Assembly (NCBI GenBank): GCA_022448245.1
Contig: JAKVCO010000031.1
Location: 1-37,537, forward strand
DNA length: 37,537 nt
From: Paracoccaceae bacterium
Lineage (GTDB): Bacteria > Pseudomonadota > Alphaproteobacteria > Rhodobacterales > Rhodobacteraceae
Direction: 5' to 3'
Positions 1 to 8,087 of this stretch are shown here, piece by piece; position 1 is the stretch's first letter, and each line of letters opens with the position of its first letter. Under the pieces are notes generated by a model, which was not told where the DNA came from, made no database searches, and was given only the letters and a program-made list of their open reading frames with translations. The position numbers and the translations under genes are program-made.

Positions 1-68
1 CACATGGGTTGATCTCCCGCTCTAAACGCAGTGCGCAAAATTTTTCTACTTTGGCGCCGAAATGCGGC

Positions 69-97
69 TTGACGCCCCCCACCGCTCACCGTATTCC
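69..97 (+). promoter_or_regulatory. Sigma-70-type promoter of the tRNA-Asp gene
   Basis: A -35 box TTGACG (69-74) is followed by a 17-bp spacer and a -10-like TATTCC (92-97). The tRNA 5' end lies 12 bp after the -10 box, which fits a short 5' leader removed by RNase P. Box quality and spacing are read from the sequence; promoter activity is inferred. Confidence 0.6.
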
Positions 98-108
98 CGC
101 CGCTACGC

Positions 109-185
109 GCGGTTGTAGCTCAGTTGGTTAGAGTACCGGCCTGTCACGCCGGGGGTCGCGGGTTCGAGCCCCGTCAACCGCGCCA
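109..185 (+). tRNA. tRNA-Asp (anticodon GTC)
   Basis: A complete cloverleaf can be folded by eye. The acceptor stem pairs GCGGTTG (109-115) with CAACCGC (175-181). The D-arm holds AGCTCAGTTGGTTAGAG. The anticodon stem CCGGC/GCCGG encloses the loop CTGTCAC with anticodon GTC at 143-145, giving aspartate. The T-arm has GGTTCGAGCC. Discriminator G182 is followed by an encoded CCA (183-185). No integrase, duplicated 3' end or other sign of use as an attachment site is seen nearby. The 144 bp from here to the M20 peptidase stop holds only short GC-rich inverted repeats (for example CGCCGC/GCGGCG at 244-258) and no convincing gene. Confidence 0.97.
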
Positions 186-329
186 CTTCCCCCCTCTGCA
201 TCAAAACAATCACATGCTTTGCACAGTGGGCGTGGGCGTTGAACGCCGCGTAGCGGCGCCCCCTCATGTTCAAGCCCGTAGGGCGCGGAAGGGAGGCGGG
301 CGGGCCCATTCTCCCTTCAGGAAAAAGCA

Positions 330-1703
330 TCAGAGTGACGCGAGTTCGTCGATGATGCGGGCCCAGCTCCGGATGCCTTTGTGGAAGGACGAAAGATCGT
401 ACTTCTCGTTCGGCGAATGAATTTGATCGTCGTCCTTGCCGAAACCGATCAGCATTGCATCCATGCCCAGGACCTCTTTGAAGTGACCTGCGATAGGGAT
501 GCTTCCACCGCAGCCGACGTAGGCGGCAGGCTGCGGCCATTCACGGCTGAGAGCCGCGCGCGCGGCCTCAAAGGCGGGATGGTCGATCGACATCTGGGAG
601 GCCGCGCCCGTCCCGTGCCCTTGCCATTCCACGCTGCAATCCGCCGGAAGCATGTCTTCCACCATCTTTCGGAAACTCGCCCGAATGGCGTCGGGATCTT
701 GGGTGCCGACGAGGCGGAAGCTGACCTTTGCGTGGGCTTCAGCTGGCAGCACAGTTTTGAAACCCGCACCCGTATATCCACCCCAGATGCCGTTCACCTC
801 GCAGGTGGGGCGCGACCAAATCATCTCGAGCGCTGTGCGACCGTCCTCGCCTGCAGGCTCGGACAGGCCCACGGCACCCAGAAACTCACCGTGGTCAAAG
901 CCGAGGGCATCCCATTGGCCCTTCACCTGGCCTGGAAGCTCCGGCACGCCATCATAAAAGCCCGGGATCGTAATCCTACCCGTTTCGTCGTGTAGCGAGC
1001 CAAGGATGCGCGACAGCACGCGGACCGGGTTCATCGCTGCGCCACCGTACATGCCGGAGTGCAGGTCCTTGGACGGTCCGTGAATCGTGAGTTCTTCCCC
1101 CAGCAATCCGCGAAGCTGCGTGATGATCGTTGGCGTCTCTTCACCAAACAGCCCTGTGTCGCAGATCAATGCCACATCGGCGGTTAGCTCTGCCGCATTC
1201 TCTTTCATGAAGGGTACGAGTGAGGGCGACCCACTTTCCTCTTCGCCCTCAAAGAAAAGGGAGATTTTGCAGGGCAGGGTGCCATGTACGGCTTTCCAGG
1301 CTCGGCAGGCCTCTACAAAGGTCATCAGCTGTCCTTTGTCGTCCGATGATCCACGCCCGCGGAAGACCTTTCCCTTTGCCGTTTCTTCAAGGGCTGGGTC
1401 GAAGGGATCGCGATCCCAAAGATTCAACGGGTCTACGGGCTGCACGTCATAATGGCCGTAGAACATCACATGAGGCCCTTCACCATCCGCATGCGCCACC
1501 ACCATCGGGTGGCCCGGCGTTGCCCGCTTGGAAGCATCGAACCCGAGCGATTTGAGGTCGGCCACAAGCCAATCTGCGGCGGCATCGCAGTCATCTTTGA
1601 AGGCGGGATCAGTGGAGATCGACTTGATCCGCAACAGTTCCAAAAGACGGTCCGTGGCGGCGGGCAAATCCGCGTCAATGCGGGCGAGAACAGGGTCGAT
1701 CAT
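330..1703 (-). CDS. M20 family metallopeptidase (dipeptidase/deacylase)
   Basis: A 457-residue cytosolic zinc hydrolase of the M20 (ArgE/DapE/CNDP-like dipeptidase) family, which cleaves dipeptides or N-acylated amino acids. The family's metal and catalytic motifs are present in order: GHYDVQP (H84, D86), RGSSDDKG (D121), FEGEEESGS (E154/E155), ICDTG (about D182), the dimerisation-domain histidine in DLHSGMYGG, and a C-terminal metal histidine in DQIHSPNE. Length is typical of the dipeptidase branch and no signal peptide is visible. The ATG at 1703 has GGAG 7 nt upstream. It is transcribed alone, away from hemA. The substrate cannot be read from sequence: carnosinase-like, beta-Ala-Xaa or general dipeptidase activity are all possible. 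Confidence 0.9.
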   Translation of the reverse strand: MIDPVLARIDADLPAATDRLLELLRIKSISTDPAFKDDCDAAADWLVADLKSLGFDASKRATPGHPMVVAHADGEGPHVMFYGHYDVQPVDPLNLWDRDPFDPALEETAKGKVFRGRGSSDDKGQLMTFVEACRAWKAVHGTLPCKISLFFEGEEESGSPSLVPFMKENAAELTADVALICDTGLFGEETPTIITQLRGLLGEELTIHGPSKDLHSGMYGGAAMNPVRVLSRILGSLHDETGRITIPGFYDGVPELPGQVKGQWDALGFDHGEFLGAVGLSEPAGEDGRTALEMIWSRPTCEVNGIWGGYTGAGFKTVLPAEAHAKVSFRLVGTQDPDAIRASFRKMVEDMLPADCSVEWQGHGTGAASQMSIDHPAFEAARAALSREWPQPAAYVGCGGSIPIAGHFKEVLGMDAMLIGFGKDDDQIHSPNEKYDLSSFHKGIRSWARIIDELASL

Positions 1704-1870
1704 GGCAAGCTCCAGCTTTGAGTATTGGCGACATGTTTGGAGTTTTGCAGGGGGAAGGCAATGCGTTGCACAGCATGCTGCAGCGATTAACCAAATTTGA
1801 AGTTCACCATGCGAAACCCGAGCGTGCCTGAAGCCGGAGCCCGCAGCCGAAAAGCGCGAAAGCGCGGCAT

Positions 1871-1894
1871 TTTGGAACTTGGACTTGTTCTAAA
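1871..1894 (+). promoter_or_regulatory. Possible iron-control element (ICE/Irr-like) at the hemA promoter
   Basis: An imperfect inverted repeat CTTGGAC-ttg-TTCTAAA (1878-1894) matches the alphaproteobacterial ICE consensus TTTRGAA-N3-TTCYAAA, as I recall it, at 12 of 14 half-site positions. A further half-site TTTGGAA lies immediately upstream (1871-1877). The element overlaps the proposed -35 box, a usual place for a repressor. The sequence match is visible; binding by Irr or a related Fur-family regulator is inferred. Confidence 0.35.
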
Positions 1895-1907
1895 CTGCGA
1901 CCTATAT
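1879..1907 (+). promoter_or_regulatory. Putative hemA promoter
   Basis: TTGGAC (1879-1884) and CTATAT (1902-1907) are separated by 17 bp, about 30 bp before the proposed hemA start. No FNR-type TTGAT-N4-ATCAA box is visible in the 1704-1935 gap. Confidence 0.4.
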
Positions 1908-1935
1908 CCCAACGCAGGCATCGAAAGGACGTCCC

Positions 1936-3159
1936 TTGGACATCGACACCCATCTCGACCACGCGCTGCAGAAGCTCCACGACGAAGGCCGTTACCGTAC
2001 GTTCATCGATATTGAACGTAAGAAGGGCCAGTACCCACGCGCCACTTGGGTCCGTGAAGACGGCACCGAATCTGAGATCACGGTGTGGTGCGGGAATGAC
2101 TACCTCGGCATGGGTCAGCATCCGTCCGTGGTGCAGGCGATGCACGATGCGCTGGAGGCGACAGGGGCAGGGTCCGGTGGAACGCGCAACATCTCCGGCA
2201 CGACGATTTACCACAAAGAGCTCGAGGCGGAGCTTGCCGATCTTCACCAGAAAGAGGCGGCGCTTCTCTTCACCTCTGCCTACATTGCCAATGACGCCAC
2301 GTTATCGACGCTGCCGAAGCTCTTCCCGGGGCTCATCATCTATTCCGATGCGCTCAATCACGCCTCGATGATCGAAGGGGTGCGCCGCAACGGCGGGGCA
2401 AAACGTATCTTCCGCCACAACGATCTCGAGCACCTTCGCGAACTGCTCGCCGCCGACGATCCTGCCACGCCCAAGGTCATCGCTTTTGAGAGCGTCTATT
2501 CCATGGACGGCGATTTCGGTCCCATCGCAGAGATCTGTGATCTGGCCGACGAATTTGGCGCCATGACCTATATCGACGAGGTCCACGCCGTTGGCATGTA
2601 TGGTCCGCGCGGCGGCGGTGTTGCTGAGCGTGACGGCCTCATGGACCGCATCGACATCATCAATGGCACGCTTGCGAAGGCCTATGGTGTCATGGGCGGC
2701 TACATCGCGGCCTCAGCAAAAATGGTCGACGCGATAAGATCTTACGCGCCGGGCTTCATCTTTACGACGTCGCTTGCACCTTCGGTTGCCGCGGGCTGTG
2801 CGGCGTCGGTTCGACACCTCAAGGAGGATCAGGCACGACGCGACCTGCATCATGAACGGGCGACCAGCCTTAAGATGCGTCTCAAGAGTCTCGGCCTGCC
2901 AATCATCGACCATGGATCGCATATCGTGCCAGTGCACGTGGGCGACCCGGTCAAGTGTAAGCGGATCTCGGACATGCTGCTCAGCGAGTTTGGCATTTAC
3001 GTCCAGCCGATCAACTTTCCGACTGTGCCGCGTGGGACCGAGCGTCTTCGCTTCACGCCGAGTCCTGTCCACGCACCCGACGATCACGACCATCTGGTCC
3101 GATCGTTCGATGCATTGTGGAGCATGTGTGAGCTGAATCGCGCCCAACTAAGCGCGTAG
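1936..3159 (+). CDS. hemA: 5-aminolevulinate synthase
   Basis: A pyridoxal-phosphate enzyme of the alpha-oxoamine synthase family that condenses glycine with succinyl-CoA to 5-aminolevulinate, the first step of tetrapyrrole synthesis by the Shemin (C4) route used by alphaproteobacteria. At 407 residues it aligns end to end with the Rhodobacter sphaeroides enzyme as I recall it. Landmarks are [17 protein letters not shown] (47-63), [13 protein letters not shown] (77-89), [17 protein letters not shown] (212-228), and NGTLAKAYG with the Schiff-base lysine K248. The start is a TTG at 1936 with GAAAGGA about 7 nt upstream; no in-frame ATG fits the family N-terminus better. It has its own promoter region with a possible iron-responsive element and is followed by a RodZ-like gene after about 106 bp. 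Confidence 0.98.
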   Translation: MDIDTHLDHALQKLHDEGRYRTFIDIERKKGQYPRATWVREDGTESEITVWCGNDYLGMGQHPSVVQAMHDALEATGAGSGGTRNISGTTIYHKELEAELADLHQKEAALLFTSAYIANDATLSTLPKLFPGLIIYSDALNHASMIEGVRRNGGAKRIFRHNDLEHLRELLAADDPATPKVIAFESVYSMDGDFGPIAEICDLADEFGAMTYIDEVHAVGMYGPRGGGVAERDGLMDRIDIINGTLAKAYGVMGGYIAASAKMVDAIRSYAPGFIFTTSLAPSVAAGCAASVRHLKEDQARRDLHHERATSLKMRLKSLGLPIIDHGSHIVPVHVGDPVKCKRISDMLLSEFGIYVQPINFPTVPRGTERLRFTPSPVHAPDDHDHLVRSFDALWSMCELNRAQLSA

Positions 3160-3213
3160 CCCGCCTTCTGCGGGTGCAAACCCGGCCGAAGAATGCTATT
3201 CCGTTGCAAAAGG

Positions 3214-3237
3214 GACTCACGTCCACGAATCGTGGAC
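3214..3237 (+). promoter_or_regulatory. 17-bp palindrome centred on a GANTC site, plus a second GANTC, upstream of the RodZ-like gene
   Basis: GTCCACGAATCGTGGAC (3221-3237) is a perfect inverted repeat: 7-bp arms around AAT, with GAATC (3227-3231) at the centre. A second GANTC, GACTC, lies at 3214-3218. GANTC is the CcrM methylation site in alphaproteobacteria, and GcrA acts at promoters carrying methylated GANTC. A weak -35-like TTGCAA (3204-3209) puts the central GANTC near the -10 position. The symmetry is seen; cell-cycle control is inferred. Confidence 0.45.
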
Positions 3238-3265
3238 AGTGTGCAAATTGGGGACATTGCGCAGA

Positions 3266-4768
3266 ATGATTGGCCGGTGGGGACAATCTGAGCCTGACGA
3301 GGAAGCCGACGAGCTGAAAGGCTTTGACGACTTCGAACTTCGTTTGGGCGATATTATGCGGGGAGAACGTGCGACTCTCGGCAAATCACTCCTCGATGTC
3401 CAACGCGAACTCAAGATCAAGGCAGCCTACGTCGCCGCGATCGAAAACGCTGACCCCTCTGCATTTGAAACGCCCGGATTTATCGCGGGCTTTGTGCGTT
3501 CTTACGCGCGCTATCTCGGGCTGGATCCTGAGTGGGCCTTCGCGCGATTCAGCGAAGAAAGCGGGTTTACCACGGCGCACGGTATGTCTGCCGACGCTTT
3601 ACCATTGCGCAAAGCGCGTGAGGATCGTCCGACGGGACGCCCGGCCTCCGAGGCGCTTGCAGCTCCTTCGGTTCCGTTCCGCCCCTCCGAGGTTAGCGCG
3701 TTTTCGGGCATTGAGCCGCGCGCCATTGGATCGAGCGCAGTTCTCGTCGCTTTGATCATGGGCCTCGGCTACGGCGCGTGGTCGGTCCTGCAGGAAGTCC
3801 AGCGCGTTGAACTTGCCCCCATCGATCAGGCGCCAAGCGTGTCGTCCGATGTGGCAGACCTCGCGACCGGCTTCGGCGCCGCACCCGAAGGTCCGGAGCT
3901 TGCAGCCACCGCGCCACCGCCTTCAACAGATGCTCTTGAACGTCTCTATCGTCCGGCCGCACTCGATGTGCCGGTGATGGTCGCGCGTGACGCCCCAATC
4001 GCCACGCTCGATCCTGATAGCCAGGGTCTCTTCGCCGCTGGACCGCGTCTCGCCGGGATCGTGCCTGATGGCAGCGTCCAGGTTGTCGACGGCACCACGC
4101 CCGAGATCACCTTGATTGCAACTAGCCCCACCTGGGTTCGCGTTCAGACGCCCGGCAACTCCGTCGTGTTTGAGAAGATCCTCGCCCCAGGCGAAGAATA
4201 CGCAATTCCCGTCACCGAGGAGACCCCGGTCCTTCGCGCCGGAAATGCGGGGTCGCTCTATTTCCGTGTGAACGGCGAACTCGTCGGACCGGCAGGCGAT
4301 GGTGGCACCGTGGTCGAAGACGTGCTCTTGGCCTCGACCGATCTGAGCGCAGCCTTTGCGCCCGCAAACCCTCTCGAGGACAGCGCGCTCTTTGATTTGC
4401 TGGAAGAGCTTGGATCCACCGCCGTTCTGCCGCGCCAAGCGGCGTTGCTGAACGACATTGGCGGGGACAGTGTTTCTCTCGTCACCACGAGCGAAAGCTG
4501 GGTGCGTATCCGCGACGAGAACGGCTCCGTCAGCTTCGAGGGAACGGTCTTGCGCGGCCAAATTCAGGATTTGCCTGAAGGTGCGGATGCTGCGCTGCTG
4601 TCGCGCGCTGGTAACTCTGGCGAGCTCTATTTCCGTGTCGGCGATCTATTCTTCGGCCCGGCAGGGGATGACGGCGCCATCGTCACCAATATTGGTCTTG
4701 GCGCGGACGATATCCGCGACAGATATCCGCTGGTCGATGCAGAAGCACTGGGCTTCACCGGCAACTGA
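3266..4768 (+). CDS. RodZ-like HTH / transmembrane protein with two DUF4115 domains
   Basis: A bitopic inner-membrane protein of the RodZ type, a family that links MreB to the elongation machinery. With the ATG at 3266 it has 500 residues: an N-terminal HTH_25 domain (about 24-88, including LGKSLLDVQRELKIK and TPGFIAGFVRSYARYLGLDP), a transmembrane helix (about 157-173), a Pro/Ala-rich periplasmic linker, then two copies of the C-terminal beta-rich DUF4115-like domain (about 280-354 and 402-478). Both copies share SW/TWVR and an AGN-G-LYFRV...GPAGD motif. A GTG at 3239 would extend it by 9 residues, but the ATG fits homologues better as I recall them. Most RodZ proteins carry one such domain, so the duplication is unusual. 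It ends in a hairpin convergent with dsbA. Confidence 0.85.
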   Translation: MIGRWGQSEPDEEADELKGFDDFELRLGDIMRGERATLGKSLLDVQRELKIKAAYVAAIENADPSAFETPGFIAGFVRSYARYLGLDPEWAFARFSEESGFTTAHGMSADALPLRKAREDRPTGRPASEALAAPSVPFRPSEVSAFSGIEPRAIGSSAVLVALIMGLGYGAWSVLQEVQRVELAPIDQAPSVSSDVADLATGFGAAPEGPELAATAPPPSTDALERLYRPAALDVPVMVARDAPIATLDPDSQGLFAAGPRLAGIVPDGSVQVVDGTTPEITLIATSPTWVRVQTPGNSVVFEKILAPGEEYAIPVTEETPVLRAGNAGSLYFRVNGELVGPAGDGGTVVEDVLLASTDLSAAFAPANPLEDSALFDLLEELGSTAVLPRQAALLNDIGGDSVSLVTTSESWVRIRDENGSVSFEGTVLRGQIQDLPEGADAALLSRAGNSGELYFRVGDLFFGPAGDDGAIVTNIGLGADDIRDRYPLVDAEALGFTGN

Positions 4769-4784
4769 CCCTGCCGAAGCAGGG
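4769..4784. terminator. Hairpin between the convergent RodZ-like gene and dsbA
   Basis: CCCTGC-CGAA-GCAGGG starts directly after the RodZ-like stop codon. Read on the minus strand the loop is C(TTCG)G, an especially stable tetraloop. The downstream sequence is only moderately T-rich (CCACCATTTATTCC), so termination is probable rather than certain. Confidence 0.45.
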
Positions 4785-4804
4785 CCACCATTTATTCCTA
4801 AAGA

Positions 4805-5530
4805 TTAACCGCGCTCTTCAGCGACGATGGCTGACATGCCTTCAAGCGGCAGGAAGCCCCGCACCATTTGGCCGCCAATGACGAACGTGGGCGTGCCACT
4901 GACGCGCAGCGTCTGGGCGAGGGAGCGGTTCTCGTTGATGACTTCTTCCACGGCGGGGGTGCCCATCGCCGCGATGATGGTGTCGACATCGAAGCCATTG
5001 TCATTCGCCACGCGCGCCAGCGCCCGCTCGCTGATTTGACCGCGGAATGTCATCAGTGTGTCGTGGACAGTCTTGTAGGCTTCCGGGCCCTCGGTCTGCA
5101 GCGTGGCGATGGCAAAGCGCGCAGCGAGCTCGCTCTGTGGGCCGAGAACGGGAAGTTCTTTGACGATGATGCGGATGTTGCCATCGGTGGAGACGAGCTC
5201 CTCAACAGCGGGGAAAGCACGACGGCAAAAGCCACAGCGGTAATCCAGAAACTCGATGATGGTGACGTCGCCGTCGGGATTGCCGCCAACCCATGAGTGA
5301 TCGTCGCCCACGAGCTCCGCGTAGTTCGCATTGATCAGCGACGCGTCTGAGTTCTGCTCCTGATAGATGGTCAACGCCTCCACCAGAACCTGCGGGTTGT
5401 TGAGCAGGTACGATCTGATCTCGCTCTGAAACGTCTGACGCTCGGCGTCGGTCATGGCGTTGATGTCGAACGCCACCGCAGGCGCGGCTGCGATCGAAAA
5501 GGCGAGGGCGGGGAGGAGAGATTTAATCAT
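4805..5530 (-). CDS. DsbA-family periplasmic disulfide oxidoreductase
   Basis: A secreted thioredoxin-fold thiol oxidoreductase. The 241-residue precursor starts with a typical signal peptide cleaved after APAVA (about residue 20). A helical N-terminal segment of the Com1/ScsC-like branch (about 22-75) precedes the thioredoxin fold. The active site is CGFC (C99, C102) within FLDYRCGFCRRAF, and the conserved cis-proline is in SGTPTF (P214). The N-terminal helical extension resembles proteins that can oligomerise and act as isomerases, so oxidase versus isomerase activity is open. Its ATG overlaps the stop of the upstream M48 protease gene (ATGA, 5527-5530), implying translational coupling and a shared job in periplasmic protein maturation or quality control. 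Confidence 0.93.
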   Translation of the reverse strand: MIKSLLPALAFSIAAAPAVAFDINAMTDAERQTFQSEIRSYLLNNPQVLVEALTIYQEQNSDASLINANYAELVGDDHSWVGGNPDGDVTIIEFLDYRCGFCRRAFPAVEELVSTDGNIRIIVKELPVLGPQSELAARFAIATLQTEGPEAYKTVHDTLMTFRGQISERALARVANDNGFDVDTIIAAMGTPAVEEVINENRSLAQTLRVSGTPTFVIGGQMVRGFLPLEGMSAIVAEERG

Positions 5531-6834
5531 TGGACTACAAGCTCTGCTGTTCGAATGATGTCTTGGGCGCGTTGCCAGCCCGCACTGCCGCGCGGGAGAA
5601 GACCCGCAGCACGGCGGGCGAGGGTGCCAGCATCTTGGATACGACCGCGAAGGGCCGCACGTTCGGCGCCGGATAGCGCCGCCATACCGTTGTTGCCAGC
5701 CCTTGAATACGCCAGTCCGAGGTCGCGCAGAATACGGGCGTCACGCCCATCGCGAGAGCGTGCCTTTATCAGCACGTCGAGCGCTTGGCGATTGGACGAG
5801 GCGGTGTTCTTGGCAAGGAGGGCGCGACCGTAGCTGCCGAGAATGAGCGCGTTGTTCGGCGCCAATTGCACCGCGCGGCTGTAGGCTTGGACCGCGCTGT
5901 CGAACTGGCGGTTCTCCAGCAGGATTTGTCCCTGCAGGTCGCGGAAATAGGGGTCGTTCGGGCGCGCACCGACGAGCGTTTGCACTTCGCTGATGGCGCG
6001 CTTGCTGTCGGCGTTGCGGTGGTGCGCGATGGCGCGTCGCATCCGGGCGACGTCCGAGGAGCCCGTGGCGCGGCGCAACGTCCAGCCGGGCGCGCGCTTA
6101 AAGCCCGAGAGCACGCCCTTGGCGCGGGCAAACCAATAATCCGCCTCGTCGCCGCCGTCGCCGCCGGGGTTTGCATCAACGAGGGATTGCAAAGTGCGGT
6201 AGCGGTCCGTCGTCAAAGGATGGCTGCGGTTGTAGGGGTCCTGGCGGGACGCGCTGAGCGCTTCCTGACCCCGGAAGAGGTCAACGACTTCCAGCGCGCC
6301 GCGTGTGTCGATGCCCGCGCGCAGAAGGTAGCGGATCGAAGATTGGTCGGCGGCAGCCTCTTCCGCGCGGGTATGGCCGAGGAAAACACGCTGTGCCGAG
6401 CCCGCGGTGCCAGCCGCGATACCCGCCACCGCCTGACCATCTGCGCCTGCAGCACCGGCGGCAGCCGCCAGTGCGATGCCAAGGGCTGCGGCACGCGATG
6501 CGTTGCGCATGTTGGCCATACGCCGCGAGATATGTCCGTTCGCAATATGCGCCGCCTCATGGGCAATAACGGCCTGCAACTGCTCCGCACGCCCAAGGCG
6601 CAAGATGAGGCCCGAGTGCAGGTAGATCGTATTCCCGTCGATGACAAAGGCGTTAAGGCTGTCCTCATCGACCACAAGAACACGCACCCGAGACGGCGAA
6701 AGCCCCGCTGCATTGAGAATGGGGCGGGCGAGTTCATCCAAGGCCCGCTCCATCCCGGCATCCCGAAGCAGGCTCACCGCTGACGCGGTAGAGGCACAGA
6801 AAAGCGCGATGAGGAAGACAAAGAGACGTGCCAT
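5527..6834 (-). CDS. M48 metalloprotease with TPR repeats (BepA-like)
   Basis: A periplasmic zinc protease of the M48 family, related to BepA/YfgC, which assists or degrades outer-membrane assembly intermediates. Starting at the ATG at 6834 gives 435 residues with a clean signal peptide (MARLFVFLIALFCASTASA). An upstream ATG at 6912 would add 26 residues and run past the divergent aminotransferase start, so it is less likely. The zinc motif HEAAH is at 92-96 and the third ligand is probably a glutamate in TRAEEAAAD (about 158). The C-terminal part holds tetratricopeptide-like helices (PNDPYFRDLQGQILLENRQF, SAVQAYSRAVQLAPNNALI), as in BepA. A Gly/Ala-rich hydrophobic stretch follows the zinc motif. 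It is co-transcribed with the DsbA-like gene through a 4-bp overlap. Confidence 0.9.
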   Translation of the reverse strand: MARLFVFLIALFCASTASAVSLLRDAGMERALDELARPILNAAGLSPSRVRVLVVDEDSLNAFVIDGNTIYLHSGLILRLGRAEQLQAVIAHEAAHIANGHISRRMANMRNASRAAALGIALAAAAGAAGADGQAVAGIAAGTAGSAQRVFLGHTRAEEAAADQSSIRYLLRAGIDTRGALEVVDLFRGQEALSASRQDPYNRSHPLTTDRYRTLQSLVDANPGGDGGDEADYWFARAKGVLSGFKRAPGWTLRRATGSSDVARMRRAIAHHRNADSKRAISEVQTLVGARPNDPYFRDLQGQILLENRQFDSAVQAYSRAVQLAPNNALILGSYGRALLAKNTASSNRQALDVLIKARSRDGRDARILRDLGLAYSRAGNNGMAALSGAERAALRGRIQDAGTLARRAAGLLPRGSAGWQRAQDIIRTAELVVQ

Positions 6835-6893
6835 TGACGGGCCGGGTTCCCTGTGAAAGCTCGGGGGCATACCCCGCCCACCGATAGTGGAGA

Positions 6894-8036
6894 ATGCCCG
6901 TGAAAACCTCAACCCGCTCCGCCATTGATCCCTTCATCGTGATGGATGTCATGGAGGCCGCTCGGGCTGCCGAGGAGGGCGGGCGCCACATCATTCATAT
7001 GGAGGTTGGGCAGCCATCGACCCCTGCGCCAAAGGCCGCGCGCGATGCGCTCAAGCGCGGCATGGACAAAGGCCCGCTGGGATATACGGTCGCTTTGGGC
7101 CTCCCGGAGCTTCGGCAAAAGATCGCTGAGCTCTATGACGATTGGTACGGGCTTTCGCTCGATCCGGCCCGCGTCGTCGTCACGGCAGGGGCCTCCGGTG
7201 GGTTTCTTCTGGCGTTCACCGCCCTCTTTGACGCCGGGGCGCGGGTAGGGCTCGCGGCCCCGGGATATCCGTCCTACCGCAAGATCCTGAGTGCCATGAG
7301 CCTTGAGGCTGTGAGCCTGCCGGGTGTGGCCGAGCACGGGTTCCAGCCCCAGCCCAGCGATGTAGCGGGCCTCAATGGCCTCATCGCGGCTTCGCCCGCC
7401 AACCCCACGGGCACCATGCTCAACGCGGGTGAAATCGGCGCCTTGGCCGAGGCCTGTACAGCAGCCGATTGCGCCTTCATCTCTGACGAGATCTACCACG
7501 GTATCTCCTACACCGACCGCTGCGTTTCGGCGCTCGAGGTGACGGATGATGTCTATGTGGTGAATTCCTTCTCCAAGTACTTCTCGATGACAGGCTGGCG
7601 CATCGGTTGGATGGTTGTCCCTGAAGACCACGTGCGCACGGTGGAGCGTATTGCTCAGAACATGTTCATCTGCCCGACCCATGCCAGCCAAGTGGCGGCT
7701 CTGGGCGCCTTGGACGCCCGGGAGGAACTCGACGGCCACCTGGCGACGTACAAGGCTAACCGCACGCTTTTGCTCGACGGGTTGTCGAAGGCCGGGCTCA
7801 AAGTGATCTCACCGGCTGATGGCGCATTCTACATCTATCTGGATGTCTCGGACGTAACGCAGGATTCGAAGGCGCTCGCCGCCGATATCCTCGATAAGGC
7901 AGGGGTTGCGGTCACGCCGGGGCTCGATTTCGACGCAGAACGCGGGCACGGCACGTTGCGGCTGTCTTATGCGCGGTCCTCCGCCGACATGGAGGAAGGC
8001 CTCGCACGGCTGGCGCGGTATTTCGCGGGCACGTGA
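6894..8036 (+). CDS. Class I/II pyridoxal-phosphate aminotransferase
   Basis: A cytosolic fold-type I aminotransferase of 380 residues. Family landmarks are GYTVALGLPELR (63-74), the cofactor-binding ASPANPTG (N170, P171), ISDEIYHG (D198, Y201), the Schiff-base lysine K228 in NSFSKYFSMTGWRIGW, and the carboxylate-binding arginine in LRLSYARS. The best Shine-Dalgarno (GGAG, 6889-6892) is too close to the ATG at 6894 but ideally placed for the in-frame GTG at 6900, so translation may start there, two codons later. The amino donor and acceptor cannot be read from sequence; aspartate, alanine or branched-chain/aromatic specificity are all possible. It is divergent from the M48 gene and about 50 bp before the cell-wall amidase. 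Confidence 0.9.
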   Translation: MPVKTSTRSAIDPFIVMDVMEAARAAEEGGRHIIHMEVGQPSTPAPKAARDALKRGMDKGPLGYTVALGLPELRQKIAELYDDWYGLSLDPARVVVTAGASGGFLLAFTALFDAGARVGLAAPGYPSYRKILSAMSLEAVSLPGVAEHGFQPQPSDVAGLNGLIAASPANPTGTMLNAGEIGALAEACTAADCAFISDEIYHGISYTDRCVSALEVTDDVYVVNSFSKYFSMTGWRIGWMVVPEDHVRTVERIAQNMFICPTHASQVAALGALDAREELDGHLATYKANRTLLLDGLSKAGLKVISPADGAFYIYLDVSDVTQDSKALAADILDKAGVAVTPGLDFDAERGHGTLRLSYARSSADMEEGLARLARYFAGT

Positions 8037-8087
8037 GTGGCGCGGCGCCCGCGTATTTGCTAGAGTTCTGAAAAAAGCAGGCGCGGT

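Noticed and set aside
109..330. tRNA-Asp as an integration site for a mobile element
   Set aside because: No integrase, no direct repeat of the tRNA 3' end and ordinary housekeeping genes downstream.
6835..6912. 26-codon extension of the M48 protease from the ATG at 6912
   Set aside because: It would bury the signal peptide inside the protein and overlap the divergent aminotransferase start.
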